A stretch of 64,000 nt of DNA from Omphiscola glabra (GCA_964017045.1 OZ024801.1:30290049-30354048), one strand, 5' to 3'; positions 11,446 through 22,688 are shown, counted from the first letter of the stretch. Translations and numbers: made by a program. Notes: a model not told the origin generated them from the sequence alone.

Positions 11446-11868
11446 GACAATGGTACTTTAGACAATGCTACTTTAGACAATGCTAATTTAAAAAATGCTA
11501 CATTAAAAAATACTGCTTTAGAAAATGTTTATTTAGAAAATGCTACTTTAGACAAAGATAGTTTAGACAATGAAATTTTAGACCAAGATGATTTAGACAA
11601 TACTACTTTAGACAATAACACTTTAGATCAGGCCTGCAAAACTCAAAATGTAAGGCGGGCCGTAATATTTTATGAAAAACTTGTGTGGGCCGAAATATAA
11701 TAGGACCGGGGGAGGGGAGCTATTAAGAAAATTATAATAAAGAATATTTCGTTACTTCGCGGGCCGCCAAGTGGGTGCTGGTGGACCACATGCGGCCCGC
11801 GGGCCGTATGTTATGCTGGCCTGCTTTAGACGATGCAACTTAAGACTTTAGACAAACAATGACACTGA
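11446..11868. repeat. 15-bp degenerate minisatellite, interrupted
   Basis: Diverged copies of GACAATGCTACTTTA from 11446 to 11628, and again from 11824 to about 11868. The interruption is the hAT-like element at 11629-11823. If the element and one copy of the 8-base flank are removed, the repeat continues in phase. Confidence 0.85.
11629..11823. mobile_element. hAT-like non-autonomous element with 8-bp TSD
   Basis: A 195-bp element starting CAGGCCTGCAAAACTC and ending TATGTTATGCTGGCCTG, so the termini form an imperfect inverted repeat (CAGGCC-T/A-GCA). It is flanked by CTTTAGAT (11621-11628) and CTTTAGAC (11824-11831), an 8-bp target site duplication with one change, as expected for the hAT superfamily. 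Inside are GGCGGGCCG and GCGGCCCGCGGGCCG words that can pair. No coding sequence, so it would depend on a transposase elsewhere. Confidence 0.85.
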
Positions 11869-13488
11869 AGAACAGTTCATTGTAATTCGAGACGTCTTAT
11901 TATGCCAACAATATTGGTTTTAGGCTACGTCACACATGGCATTAGAAAATTGTCTCTTAGACCCTGCCTGGCATCTAACACGAAGAAAACATTTTTTTAA
12001 ACGTAACATGCAAACGAACTGGTCTGACAACGTGGATGATGAGAAATCTATTTTTAGTAACATTTTAAAACCGCTGCCAGATACCCCCCCCCCCTTTTCC
12101 CCCGTCTCAGTCGTCACGTAGCTTTCCACGCGTAATTTTAGAACCGCTCTCTGAGAGCACTATTTCCCAGGGAGCCTTGCACCCTTTGTGTTCCTTTCTT
12201 TAACTCTTGAAGCTCTTGAAAACAATAACACATCCTCTATCCCCCCCCTCCCTTTTCCACCTTTCTGAGTGCCTCAAGATGTAAGGACTACTCGGGACGT
12301 AATGCGTGCCCCCCCCCCCCCAATCATGGCACTGGTCTATAAAAGCTTCCACTATCGGACCAAAGGGCGCGGTGTCAGCCATGTTGTGTTTTTAAAACCC
12401 CTTGGAGATCAACTCAAGATGGCGGTGCCATTGACTCGTGCCTTTCCGCGCTAAAAGCTGTTACAACTTCCCGTCTGGTGTTGTGAGCAAACATCACCTT
12501 ATCAGGCCCCGAATCACCGCCTGCAATAGTGACGTCACACGAGAGCTTCTCCCCTTGTTATTGAGCAGTGGTTCTCAAAAGAAAAATTCTCTATATTATA
12601 TATTTTTAAGTTAATATTTTATAAGTTCTTAAACTTTGTGTGTGGAGTGCGGTGGCGTGTGGGGGTGGAGAGAGTGTGGGGGAGAAGGTTAAAAGGTATG
12701 CCGGGAAGTATTTATAAATACATATTGTTATGAATTATTTTTAAAAATATGTATATAAGTTGATGTAAGAGGATGATGATGTTTGAATACCTTTACATCG
12801 CTTTTTATTGATATATATATATATATTTTAACATTATGGATTTTAAAAAAAGTAATTGTTATATTTTTAAAATCCATGATGTTACAAGAGTAACAAAATC
12901 CCGATTTTAACGTGGCTTTAACATAAATAGACAATTAATTTACAATGATTTTTGTTTAATAAATACAAAAGATCGACTCTTAATTTCGTCCCACCACCGA
13001 CCATCTTCCCCTCTCTATGTTAAGGAACAGCGGGCTTAGAACCCCTTTTCCTCCGTGGAGCTGACCAGTGGCTTTTAAGAGGTGCAACAGAGGAGATTTT
13101 GCCCCTTGTAATCAGACTGCCGGGAGAGCAGTGTCCAGTCGATGGTCAGCCTCGCGATGACCGGAAGACAAATAAAGAGTAATTGGAGATCTGATGAGTC
13201 AAGGCTTGAAATAACTTGGAATGTTTATGTACAACATCTCGGGGGAGGGGGGATCTTAGATTCGTTACCAGGGTAGAGATTGGTTGCGCGGGGGGGGGGG
13301 GGAGGCGGGGGAAGGGTCCACAGGAGCCCCCCAGGGGTTAAAGATGTTCTGACGTATTTGCCAGTTTGACATCGTGTCAATATTTTATGTCAAAACAAGG
13401 ATTACACGGTTCATTATTTCATCTGGAGCCGCTGAGTACTGTGTACCGTGGACTGTGTGCATCATCTCTCTGGACATTGATTGAGATA
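11869..13488. other. spacer; isolated TATA/CCAAT words, no gene
   Basis: Contains CCCCAATCATGG (12319) and TATAAAAG (12338), then CAAGATGGCGGTG (about 12415), which are individually promoter-like but badly spaced relative to each other. CAGTGGTTCTCAAAAG at 12566 resembles a hAT left end, with no matching right end found. C runs at 12087 and 12311 and a G run at 13289. No recognisable protein. Confidence 0.45.
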
Positions 13489-13558
13489 GTTAGTTTTGTG
13501 ACCTTGGTCAGTTGTTTGTTGTACAGTTAGTTTTGTGACCTTGGTCAGTTGTTTGTTG
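13489..13558. repeat. 37-bp direct duplication
   Basis: GTTAGTTTTGTGACCTTGGT followed by CAGTTGTTTGTTG occurs at 13489 and 13526, separated by GTACA. Identical copies, so recent. Confidence 0.9.
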
Positions 13559-13724
13559 AATGAGCCTCGGTGGTGTTCGTGCTCCCGGAACTGAACTCAG
13601 ATCGTGATTGGAAGGTTTTGTTTGGTCAACTATGGCGAAGAATTTTGGGGAAACTAATTCATCGGTTGATTTAGCTTGATGTCTGATTGTTCTTAAATAG
13701 AAATAAAAATAATTTAAAGATCTG

Positions 13725-13875
13725 TAAATTAAAGGTCGGTAAATTAAAGATCTGTAAATTAAGACCTGCAAATTAAATATCTGTAAATTAAAGATCTCTC
13801 AAATAAAGACCTCTCGATTAAAGACCTCTCATTTAAAGACCTCTCAATGAAAGACCTGTGAATTAAAGACCTTTT
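13725..13875. repeat. 14-15-bp degenerate repeat
   Basis: About ten diverged copies of AATTAAAGACCTCTC or AATTAAAGATCTGTA. Composition shifts from GATCTGTA on the left to GACCTCTC on the right. Confidence 0.8.
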
Positions 13876-14070
13876 GTTTAAATTGCAAGTCGATTTTTTC
13901 ATTCATTAAAAATTTTTAGGGCGGATTGGGGTGAAAATTTGATTGCACTCCTGGCGGTCCACGTGCTTATGATTCGTGTTCCGTTTGCCCGTCGTCCTGG
14001 CGTTGGTGGCCCATAAAATAGACCGAAGAGTCAAGTAGAAATCATAATAAGAAAATAGAGAGTTGAACTA

Positions 14071-14643
14071 CCCAGTTGTTTGGTGCCATTTTATGCCCAG
14101 TTGTTTGGTGCCATTTTATGCCCAGTTGTTTGGTGCAATTTTATGCCCAGTTGTTTGGTGCCATTTTATGCCCAGTTGTTTGGTGCCATTTTATGCCCAG
14201 TTGTTTGGTGCCATTTTATGCCCAGTTGTTTGGTGCCATTTTATGCCCAGTTGTTTGGTGCCATTTTATGCCCAGTTGTTTGGTGCCATTTTATGCCCAG
14301 TTGTTTGGTGTCATTTTATGCCCAGTTGTTTGGTGTCATTTTATGCCCAGTTGTTTGGTGCCATTTATGCCCAGTTGTTTGGTGCCATTTTATGCCCAGT
14401 TGTTTGGTGTCATTTTATGCCCAGTTGTTTGGTGCCATTTTATGCCCAGTTGTTTGGTGCCATTTTATGCCCAGTTGTTTGGTGCCATTTTATGCCCAGT
14501 TGTTTGGTGCCATTTTATGCCCAGTTGTTTGGTGCCATTTTATGCCCAGTTGTTTGATGTCATTTTATGCCCAGTTGTTTGGTGCCATTTTATGCCCAGT
14601 TGTTTGGTGCCATTTATGCCCAGTTGTTTGGTGCCATTTTATG
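14071..14643. repeat. 25-bp minisatellite
   Basis: About 23 copies of a 25-bp unit CCCAGTTGTTTGGTGCC plus ATTTTATG. Changes are single bases (GTGCAATT, GTGTCATT, GATGTC), plus two copies that lack one T of ATTTTATG (about 14360 and 14610). Frames of 160-200 codons arise because the unit has no stop in three rotating phases; the peptide CLVPFYAQLFGAILCPVVW is simply the three phases in turn. Confidence 0.97.
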
Positions 14644-15066
14644 CGTAATGCTTTTGAATACACGTGTCATTATAAGAGTTTTTAAAAATCTATTGACATT
14701 ACTCACCCAAAATTGTGTTCATTTAAAATGCGAACATTTATCACATCATCTACAGGCAAAGTATGCACATTCTAAGCTGATGAGTCCTTGACATGTAATG
14801 GTACTCTATTCACAGAACCTTCCGACAGCTGTCTTTAAAGTCCTCACTGAACATTCACCTTTCCCCTGCTGTCTTCACATTGCATGTGATTCTTACCTGT
14901 TGTACATCCCACGTATAGCAATTCTTCGTCACTCATTGTCCCAATGCATCCCCCGCAGTCCCCCCCCCCACCCCCAAACCTGAATTCGTCTTCTCTGCTC
15001 GTTAAAACTGATAGTCTTATATCACCACCCTAATAACGACGGAGGCTTCTATTCTCTCGTTCCATA
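14644..15066. other. spacer, no gene seen
   Basis: AT-rich left half, C-rich right half with a CCCCCCCCCCACCCCC run near 14960. No recognisable feature. Confidence 0.5.
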
Positions 15067-16002
15067 TACTCCACAAGGCATTTTATGTAATACTCCACAC
15101 GGCATTGTATGTCATATCCAACACGGCATTGTATGTCATACCCAACACGGCATTGTATGTCATACCCAACACGGCATTGTATGTCATACCCAACACGGCA
15201 TTGTATGTCATATCCAACACGGCATTGTATGTCATACCCAACACGGCATTGTATGTCATACCCAACACGGCATTGTATGTCATACCCAACACGGCATTGT
15301 ATGTCATACCCAACACGGCATTGTATGTCATACCCAACACGGCATTGTATGTCATACCCGACACGGCATTGTATGTCATACCCGACACGACATTGTATGT
15401 CATACCCAACACGACATTGTACGTCATACCCAACACGACATTGTATGTCATACCCAACACGGCATTGTATGTTATACCCCACACGGCATTGTATGTCAAA
15501 CCCCACACGGCATTGTATGTCATACCCGACACGGCATTGTATGTCATACCCGACACGGCATTGTATGTCATACCCGACACGGCATTGTATGTCATACCCG
15601 ACACGGCATTGTATGTTATACCCGACACGACATTGTATGTTATACCCGACACGGCATTGTATGTTATACCCGACACGGCATTGTATGTCATACCCGACAC
15701 GGCATTGTATGTTATACCCAACACGGCATTGTATGTCATACCCGACACGGCATTGTATGTTATACCCAACACGGCATTGTATGTCATACCCGACACGGCA
15801 TTGTATGTCATACCCAACACGGCATTGTATGTCATACCCGACACGGCATTGTATGTTATACCCAACACGGCATTGTATGTTATACCCGACACGGCATTGT
15901 ATGTCATACCCGACACGGCATTGTATGTTATACCCAACACGGCATTGTATGTCATACCCGACACGGCATTGTATGTTATACCCGACACGGCATTGTACGT
16001 CT
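15067..16002. repeat. 24-bp minisatellite, open on both strands
   Basis: Exactly 39 units of 24 bp (936 bases) containing CACGGCATTGTATGTCATAC followed by CCAA or CCGA. Common variants are CACGACATTG, GTTATACC and CCCCACACGG. Because 24 is a multiple of three and the unit lacks stops, frames of about 300 codons run through on both strands (plus: MSYPTRHC-like octapeptides; minus: VGYDIQCR-like). Substitutions fall in all codon positions, so I see no sign of selection for protein. Confidence 0.97.
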
Positions 16003-17212
16003 CCCTCGTTTTAACTCCTCTAATAGACTAAACTACTAATGTCACATGGTGACACAGTGTCATAATAAATATAAAATTATTTTAAAAAATACATGTAGAC
16101 AAAATGTGTACTTGTAAAGTACAACCTGAATTGACAAAATAGAAACGATGGTTGCGTTAAACCCAAGTGTATTCCTGTTCAATGCTCACTAAGAAGAAGA
16201 ATGCGGACCATTGTCTGCGTTGACTTGACTAGAAAAAAATAATAATAAAGCTGGTATCCCTAGTTTGACACAACACATCAACTTCTTGAATGCAGAACAC
16301 GCCGCGTGACCCTCCAGCACAGACACATAAACAACGGCTTATTTATTTATCAAACAACTTATACTTTCTGTATTGTTTTACCAAACACCCTTCGGCGCTT
16401 CCAGACATGTGTTTTCGACACATGGTTGATGGTAGTCAACCTACCCCCACCCTCCCTCCCACGCTCCTCCTGATACAAGTCACTCATCGACCATTAATTC
16501 AACCAACAAGACCAGGTTAAGTGAGTGACTTGCGAGGGTTCAAGTATCGCCCGCTGGCCTTTTGTATATCTCAGCCTTCTATCCTTCATCGTCATCATCA
16601 TCATCATATTTACCGCCGTTGACGTGAGGCTGTATGGCGCACTGTAGCGTTCTTTGCTTTGTTCTTTCTACAGCCCTCGACAGCTGGCTCCGTAAGAGAT
16701 CTTTTGATTTTTCGAGTGCCTCTAACTGTACCGTGGAGTCGGTAGACATTCGAGATTGCTATTCCGACATTTTATAATATAGATGGAGCATTTATTAAGC
16801 TTTTATGGATCAGTGTACACCGATACAAGGAATGATTAACATAGATTTCATTTAGTGAAAATTCTGAACCTTTCAATTTACATTTGACAGCCATCTTCGG
16901 ACACAAATTCGGACATTCCATTTTGTTATGATATAAACAATGATTACTTCTAACTAATAGAACAGCGGAGATGTGAAAGTCTCCTGTCCTCATCAAAAAA
17001 AAAAAAAAAAAGTAAAACGTTACTTAAAGAATATTAAGTCTGTATAATAAATTAACCAAGTAAGCATCGTTTTTTTTCGACAACCCGTGGAAAGGAGCGA
17101 TAGCGGCTTTTTAAATTAATAAATGCGGCACTCTTTAAAAAGTATTATTAAAAATTTACCCCCCCCCCTCCTGTTATGGTTAATGTCCTTTAAACTATCC
17201 ACCAAAGGTTCT
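16003..17212. other. spacer, no gene recognised
   Basis: AT-rich sequence with a short ATC microsatellite (16588-16608) and a B-box-like GAGGGTTCAAGTATCGCCC word at about 16536 without a convincing A box. No recognisable coding sequence. Confidence 0.45.
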
Positions 17213-17455
17213 TCCCTCAAAAATGACTATTCACTCAAAAATAAATATGTCTCTTCACTCAAATAAAAATAATTTAAAAAAATGTCTCATAACTAAGAAA
17301 AAAAAATGTCTCTTCACTTTTTAAAAAAAATTACCCTTCTCTCAAAAAGAAAAAATGTCTCTTCACTCCCAAAAAATGGTCCTTCTCTCAAAAAGAAAAA
17401 TGTCTCTTCATTCAAAAAGAAAAAAAAACAGTCTCTTCACTCCAAAAATATGGCC
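17213..17455. repeat. A-rich degenerate repeat with TGTCTCTTCACTC
   Basis: Words CTCAAAAAGAAAAATGTCTC and CTTCACTCAAAA recur about eight times at irregular spacing of roughly 20-35 bases. Likely an old, length-unstable tandem array. Confidence 0.7.
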
Positions 17456-18940
17456 CTTCCGACTCCTGCAGTAAACTGTACAAGATGACAAAACTGTTGT
17501 GTATTATTATGATTATGTGCGTGACGCCAGAAGCACGCTTAGGTAAATACTCTAATGCCCAGGTGAGCGCTTCAGTATCGTCACATGTTGCCTCAGACAT
17601 GCAGCTGTGGTATTTCTAATTCCTGTTGGGACAGTAAGAGAAACTTAGGGGGAAAGGAAGGGGGGGGGGGGGGGGGGCTGAGGGGGTCATATGGTCTGAG
17701 TTGTCAGCCGGCTACATACCTGGAAATGCTAGCCGGGTAGTTTGCTCCACTTACGGTGGTAGCCATTGTTGTGCTACCTGGAGGAATTGGGGTTAATTGG
17801 CCTCTTGCTATACTACAATCTGAGCCTCGTCTGTGGGTTTATAGAAACTGCCCGGGGATGATAAAACACAGTAAAAAAAATTACTGTGTACCGTAAAAAT
17901 ATTCGTTAATTCTAAAGTAGTTTGCGTGTATTTTTCATTAACTTGAAAATGACGTAATCAAACAAGAATCTTTCAGTAAAATTATGGCTACTCGCCGTAA
18001 TCAATGCATCCTTAATTTCTTTGATGTTACTTGACATGACACCGCAATTTTACGATGAGTGAAGAGAAGATAACTCTAATTGGTTTAAAAATTATGAATC
18101 AGAAGTGGGATACACCATTGCGATTAGAATGTTGAAAATCAGTCATTCTTGTTCTGTAATTCTATTTAAATGTAAGTACACGAAGTAACTTTTCAGTTTA
18201 TTTAAAGATTAAAGTGTACTACTAAGCAAATTATTGTGACTTACTAGATTGTTATTATTATTAGGACATATACTTTAGTTGGTTTGTTGAGTTTATCGGA
18301 AATTATCGTCTGCCACAACCTTAGAAGTTAGACCTTCTTAGTGCCTTAGTGTCCTTAGCGTACTAACTAAGTCTTAGCCCCTTACTTTGGGCATCTATTC
18401 AATTAGATCCATCATTTAGTAATTAATAGAAAAAAAAAGTAACTACTATTTACTTTAGGTCTATTACTATCGATTGTCGTGATATCAATACATTTTTTTA
18501 CAAGGAAAATGGCAAAACTACTCTCCATTTATTTTTAGTGCAGTGTATATACTTTGTTGTGTATTTGAGTTTGAGAAGTGAACCAGTTCCTGATTGAGGA
18601 GATAACAGTGTCTGGTAATTATGCTTAAACAAATAGTTGATCTCATAACTGCAACAATAATTTCTGCTGATCAAATTGGGTACTTGAAAGCGCTTATTGA
18701 AGATTAAATTGATCAGAGAATTCAAATATATCCCAATGAAAATTTAAAACCAAAACATCATTCATTACCTCCTTCATTATCCCAATCTCATTCTTCATTT
18801 TGGTCCTTTAGTTTAATTCGAGTTTGGACATTGAGATTCGAATCCAAGCATTCTTATTTTAAGCAAAGTGTAAGAAAATGTCACAATTTAAAAAAAAAAT
18901 TAACAATAACACTTGCTGTGTGACAAGCTTATTATTATGT
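17456..18940. other. spacer, AT-rich, no gene seen
   Basis: A G run of about 17 at 17660, then GC-balanced sequence to about 17850, then AT-rich sequence. Small phrase repeats such as CTTAGTGCCTTAGTGTCCTTAG (18328) only. No frame matches a family I know. Confidence 0.45.
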
Positions 18941-19122
18941 TACTTGATCACTTTTTCCTGCCACACTTTGCTACGTGTTCACTTTTTCCTGCCACACTTT
19001 GCTACTTGATCACTTTTTCCTACCACACTTTGCTACTTGATCACTTTTTCCTACCACACTTTGCTACTTGATCACTTTTTCCTGCCACACTTTGGTACTT
19101 GATCACTTTTTCCTGCCATACT
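18941..19122. repeat. 31-bp minisatellite, 6 copies
   Basis: Six copies of TACTTGATCACTTTTTCCTG followed by CCACACTTTGC. Variants are TACGTGTTC in copy 2, CCTACC in copies 3-4 and TTTGG in copy 5. Confidence 0.93.
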
Positions 19123-20018
19123 TCAGGCTGAGAAACAATGTGAATTTGTTTCTGCTTGTTGCACTAACATTCATAAATGTGTTGATTTTTTGCAATTTAC
19201 TTCAGCAAGACTAAGTACAAATGCAGCATATTCATTGACTTACAAGGGGAAAATTTATAAAAGGAACATGATTGTCATTCTAAGTGAAGATAATATCAAC
19301 TTTAATTCTTGGAAAATTAAACTTATTATTTTTTTTTAGAGACAACACAATTCCGTATTAATAGAGAAATGTAATTCACAATTCATGAACGAGATTGTAC
19401 TTTATAAGATAATTTTCAGTGTGGAGCAACAACAGAACACAGTTTTGTTATAAACAAGAGGATTTATTGGATCCACTTTCATTGTATTGTCTTGGAGATT
19501 GCTCTTACATAGCAATTCACCACAGTCCATTTACACTTAGCATTTATCAGTGTCTAAGCTTATTATATTGATGTATTTCCATTATATCCTCTTGGAGTTG
19601 GAGATTTGTTTTTTTAAATTCATTTGACCACAGTCTTGCTTAGCATGATTTATCAGGTTTTAATTTTACCTCATTGTGTTAAAAGAGTGATTCCCTGAAA
19701 ATCAACTGCAAGTTCAACATGCTTATTCTCTTGAACATCTTTTGAATATTGATATCCAATTAAAATGTATAAAAAGGTAAGTGCTTTTCAAGCTAAATGA
19801 TAAGCAAAAATAGAAAATGCTTAATTTTAATTGGAAAATGGTTAATCTTACTGATTCAAAACTGAATTATATATTCAGTTATCTCAATTGGTAAAAGCTT
19901 TCCTTAATCTACATAAGGTGAAATCTAAAAATGCTATTGTTCAATGATGTATTTACAAAATAAAACTACCAGTTAAAATGTGTTTATTTTTCTTAAAATG
20001 ATATGAAATGTACATCAA
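19123..20018. other. AT-rich spacer upstream of the gene-like region
   Basis: Strongly AT-rich sequence with short frames only. It could be intron or upstream flank of the SAM-like gene remnant at 20110, but no promoter or exon is identifiable. Confidence 0.4.
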
Positions 20019-20097
20019 CAATACACACACACACATATATACATACATATATATATATGCATATACATATATACATATACATATATTATATGCAATA
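20019..20097. repeat. CA/TA microsatellite
   Basis: Alternating purine-pyrimidine run: (CA)n then TATATACATACATATATATAT-type words, about 79 bases. It ends 13 bases before the ATG of the gene-like region. Confidence 0.92.
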
Positions 20098-20109
20098 CTA
20101 GATTGTCAA

Positions 20110-21130
20110 ATGGATTCCACTATTGCAAAAGTGAAGGACCTTCTGCCCTCAATCAGTGAAGAGCTACTGACCAAGTGTAAAGAATGTTTAGAAGAATGTG
20201 GTGTGGAGCTTAGTGAAGATCTACAGTACATCAAAGAATATGACCTTAGCCAAATCCTAAAAACAGTGCAGTCCAGAAAGCTGCTCTTTCTTCCTGGGTG
20301 ATAACTGGGTATGCATTTAACGACAGAGTATATACTTAAGTTTGAGATTGATTTAAACTTAGTATCTTATATATTGATTTATATGATGGGCACTAGAACT
20401 TGTGATAATGTCTGTATCTCTAATTATTCATGTGTTTGTGTGGATCTGTGTTGAAAAGATGAACTCATAAAAATAATTTTTTTAAATATATTTCTTTTCA
20501 ACTACTTATATAATTCTAAATCTACAGCTGTGACACTCACTACAGCTGTGATACCCACTACAGATGTGAGACCCATACAGCTGTGACACTCAATACAGCT
20601 GGGACACCCACTACAGCTGTGACATCCACTACAACTGGGACACCCACTACAGCTGTAACACCCAATACAGCTGAAACTCCCACTACAGCTGTATAACTCA
20701 GTACCCTGAAGGAGATTGGTGGTCAAACTGTGGCGGATCCAGTCTCCAACTGTGAATCTCAGATTCAGTGCAACATGCCAACTTTTTCTGATGAACCATG
20801 GTCAGAAACATTTCATTTGCAACTGTATCAATTGAGCCCAAATTTAATGAAAAAAATGGGTCTAAGTCTAAGACAAAGACTAAATCCAGAGGAAAAACGA
20901 GATTTTGTTAGACAACATGTTAACCCATAATTCTATTTCTATAAGAAGAGACTGGATGGCAGTGGCCAGAAATAATATCAGACTTTACCCTGACTGCTTA
21001 ATAGATTCTGCAATGGGGAGCCCTGTGGGTTGTGTTTCTTTCACTGCGGGAATCCAGTTGAAATACAGAATGAAAATGTCTATAGAAATAAGGAATATTC
21101 CGAACCCAAGCGGCCGAAGGAAATGAAAGT
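20110..21130 (+). pseudogene. decayed SAM-like domain gene (SAMD3-like type)
   Basis: From the ATG at 20110 a 63-residue segment carries an amphipathic start and the core EDLQYIKEYDLSQI then QSRKLLF, resembling the SAM-like N terminus of predicted animal proteins often named sterile alpha motif domain-containing protein 3-like. It ends at a possible splice donor (CTGG-GTGATA, near 20298). After an 18-bp threonine-rich repeat with a 1-base deletion and an in-frame TAA, a second segment (about 20697-20928) has WSETFHLQLYQLSP and LNPEEKRDFVRQ. This continues, one base out of frame, with RRDWMAVARNNIRLYP, matching the spacing of the second conserved region in that family. Two frame changes and a stop argue for a pseudogene; mis-assembly or short introns are alternatives. 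Family recall is from memory. Confidence 0.5.
20524..20693 (+). repeat. 18-bp repeat encoding threonine-rich hexapeptides
   Basis: About nine copies of ACAGCTGTGACACCCACT, translating as TAVTPT-type hexapeptides in the frame of the flanking conserved segment. One copy lost a base (ACCCATACAG near 20575), shifting frame, and the last copy ends in TAA. It could be a mucin-like linker of the decayed gene or an intronic minisatellite. Confidence 0.85.
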
Positions 21131-21513
21131 TACAAATGAAACATCTACTTAAAATGCAGGATGCAGTAACTTGCAGTCTTGTCTTACTGATAGTATTTCT
21201 ATGGAATATATTCAAACAATGCAGTGTTCCATGGTTGATCACTATCACACATATGGACCATTGGTTTACAGGATCCATGGATAGAAGTAGCAATGCAGTG
21301 TTCCATGGTTGATCATTATCACACATATGGACCAAATTGTTTACAGGATCCATGGATAGAAGTAGCAATGCAGTGTTCCATGGTTGATCATTATCACACA
21401 TATGAACCAAATGGTTTACAGGATCCATGGATAGAAGTAGCAATACAGTAAACATACCAATTACAGAGAAATCACATACTCTCTTTACTTCCAGTTGATC
21501 AGATCAAAATGAC
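21131..21513. repeat. 74-75-bp tandem repeat, 3 copies, with flanks
   Basis: Copies start at 21217, 21291 and 21366 with CAATGCAGTGTTCCATGG, contain GATCATTATCACACATATGG and TTTACAGGATCCATGG, and end in a partial copy at 21441. Copy-to-copy differences are few (CATTGG, CAAATTG, CAAATGG). It sits just 3 prime of the second conserved segment, so it may be in an intron or 3 prime region. Confidence 0.9.
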
Positions 21514-21762
21514 ATGGCCATACTTATTATGTTTTTAAAACATTTTGAAGACTTAACAAATATCAACCCTACTGCCAGACTATCGATCTCCATGGATACG
21601 GAAGATAAAGCATCAAGAATAGTTACTCATCTCCAGGAGAAAAGTAAAAATCTCCAAACAAAACAGTTGGCTTTCCAGACAACAGATTTAAAGTTGATGC
21701 AAGTAATTTCTCTTTTGCAGTCATATTTTTAGGAAGAAGATGAAAACTATATTTATTCTCTA
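21514..21762 (+). other. possible further exon of the gene-like region
   Basis: An open frame of 72 codons starting at an ATG, lysine- and leucine-rich with a helical look (THLQEKSKNLQTKQLAFQTT), closed by TAG. Read past that stop it gives EEDENYIYSLKK and meets AAAAAAG-GTAAGT, a good donor consensus at about 21770. No family recognised; inclusion with the upstream gene rests on position alone. Confidence 0.2.
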
Positions 21763-21804
21763 AAAAAAGGTAAGTCTGTACTTTTAAAAATCATAATTAA
21801 ACTT

Positions 21805-21890
21805 CAGCACTCATTGAATTTTATGTATAACAATTAATTTTGTTATTCAGCACTCATTGAATTTTATATATAACAATTAATTTTGTTATT
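21805..21890. repeat. 43-bp direct duplication
   Basis: CAGCACTCATTGAATTTTAT then AACAATTAATTTTGTTATT at 21805 and 21848, nearly identical. Confidence 0.9.
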
Positions 21891-21979
21891 GAGAATGGTC
21901 GTTACTTTTTATTTAAATTGATACTTGAGGTGTGGGGTGGGGGCGGGTCATGGTCATCTGTGCTCAGGTCAGCCATTCA

Positions 21980-22075
21980 CAAAGTACACCGGAAGCCCAC
22001 TAAAACGCGATAAGTGGGGTTCATAAAATGGGATCGCGTTATTGCGGGGTTTTATAACATTCCGTGAGAATAGAA
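21980..22075. mobile_element. possible pogo/Tigger-like MITE remnant
   Basis: TACACCGGAAGCCCACTAAA then ACGCGATAAGTGGGGTTC, followed by GGGATCGCGTTATTGCGGGG. The repeated GCGATAA/GCGTTAT and GGGGTT words are like the subterminal repeats of pogo/Tigger elements as I remember them. No clear opposite end or TA duplication found. Confidence 0.3.
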
Positions 22076-22688
22076 CTGAGAATTTTTTAGGTAAGTTTTT
22101 AATCCTTTATATTAACTTCGTTTTTGTTCGTGTCTGGCTGAAAAAAATCTTAGGGCGTCTAAATGACCCACTTCCGGTCAACCTGTAAGAGCTGAAACTT
22201 GGCAGATAGACATTACCGATGACAACGCATATCAACTTTTCAGCCCCAACCTCCATGCGCAACCCCCAAATATCAGTTTTTCCTGTTTTTCAAGGGGAAG
22301 ATGAAGGAAATATGATGACACTGATTTCACAAAATAAAATTCCCGATAACTGCGCAAAGTGAGATTATTATTATTATGATTATTTTAAAATATCGCAGGT
22401 GCGTTTGGTGTGTAAAATTTTCCTTTGTCTCTCTGAAATAGTCGGGAAAATAAATCTGCGGTGTAAAAGCGGAAGGGTCATTAGAACATTAATATAGTTC
22501 ATGGTTGGGAAATAAATGTGTGGTTGCGAGCCTTGTCAGGAAAAAAAAAAGGGGGGGGGGGGGAACGGGGACTAATTAGTACTCTTATAAAGTGCGTTAC
22601 TTGAATGCATGTTTGGTCAAATTTTCAGCCCCGCTTTCCATTGCTTGATATTACCTTTTATAAAAGATTTATAAGAAAAACTTTGTAT
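22076..22688. other. spacer, no gene seen
   Basis: AT-rich, with CCCACTTCCGGTCAACC near 22168 and an A run joined to a G run near 22545. No recognisable coding sequence. Confidence 0.4.

Noticed and set aside
12300..12460. TATA-box promoter
   Set aside because: CCAAT and TATAAAAG words lie only about 15 bases apart beside a C run, with no recognisable transcript or coding region downstream.
12566..12600. Additional SPIN or hAT copy
   Set aside because: Only the CAGTGGTTCTCAAAAG-like left end is seen; no internal SPIN words and no right end. The same holds for 42070 and for the right end at 59384-59400.
14063..14685. Cysteine-rich repeat protein of about 200 residues
   Set aside because: The 25-bp unit cycles through all three frames, so the peptide is the same DNA read in turn; a real coding repeat would normally be a multiple of three.
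15083..16031. Protein of about 300 residues with octapeptide repeats, on either strand
   Set aside because: Open frames exist on both strands because a stop-free 24-bp unit is repeated; substitutions do not favour third codon positions in any frame.
16500..16600. tRNA gene or tRNA-derived SINE
   Set aside because: Only a B-box-like GGTTCAAGTATC is present; there is no A box at the right distance and no cloverleaf. The B-box-like word at 46602 fails in the same way.
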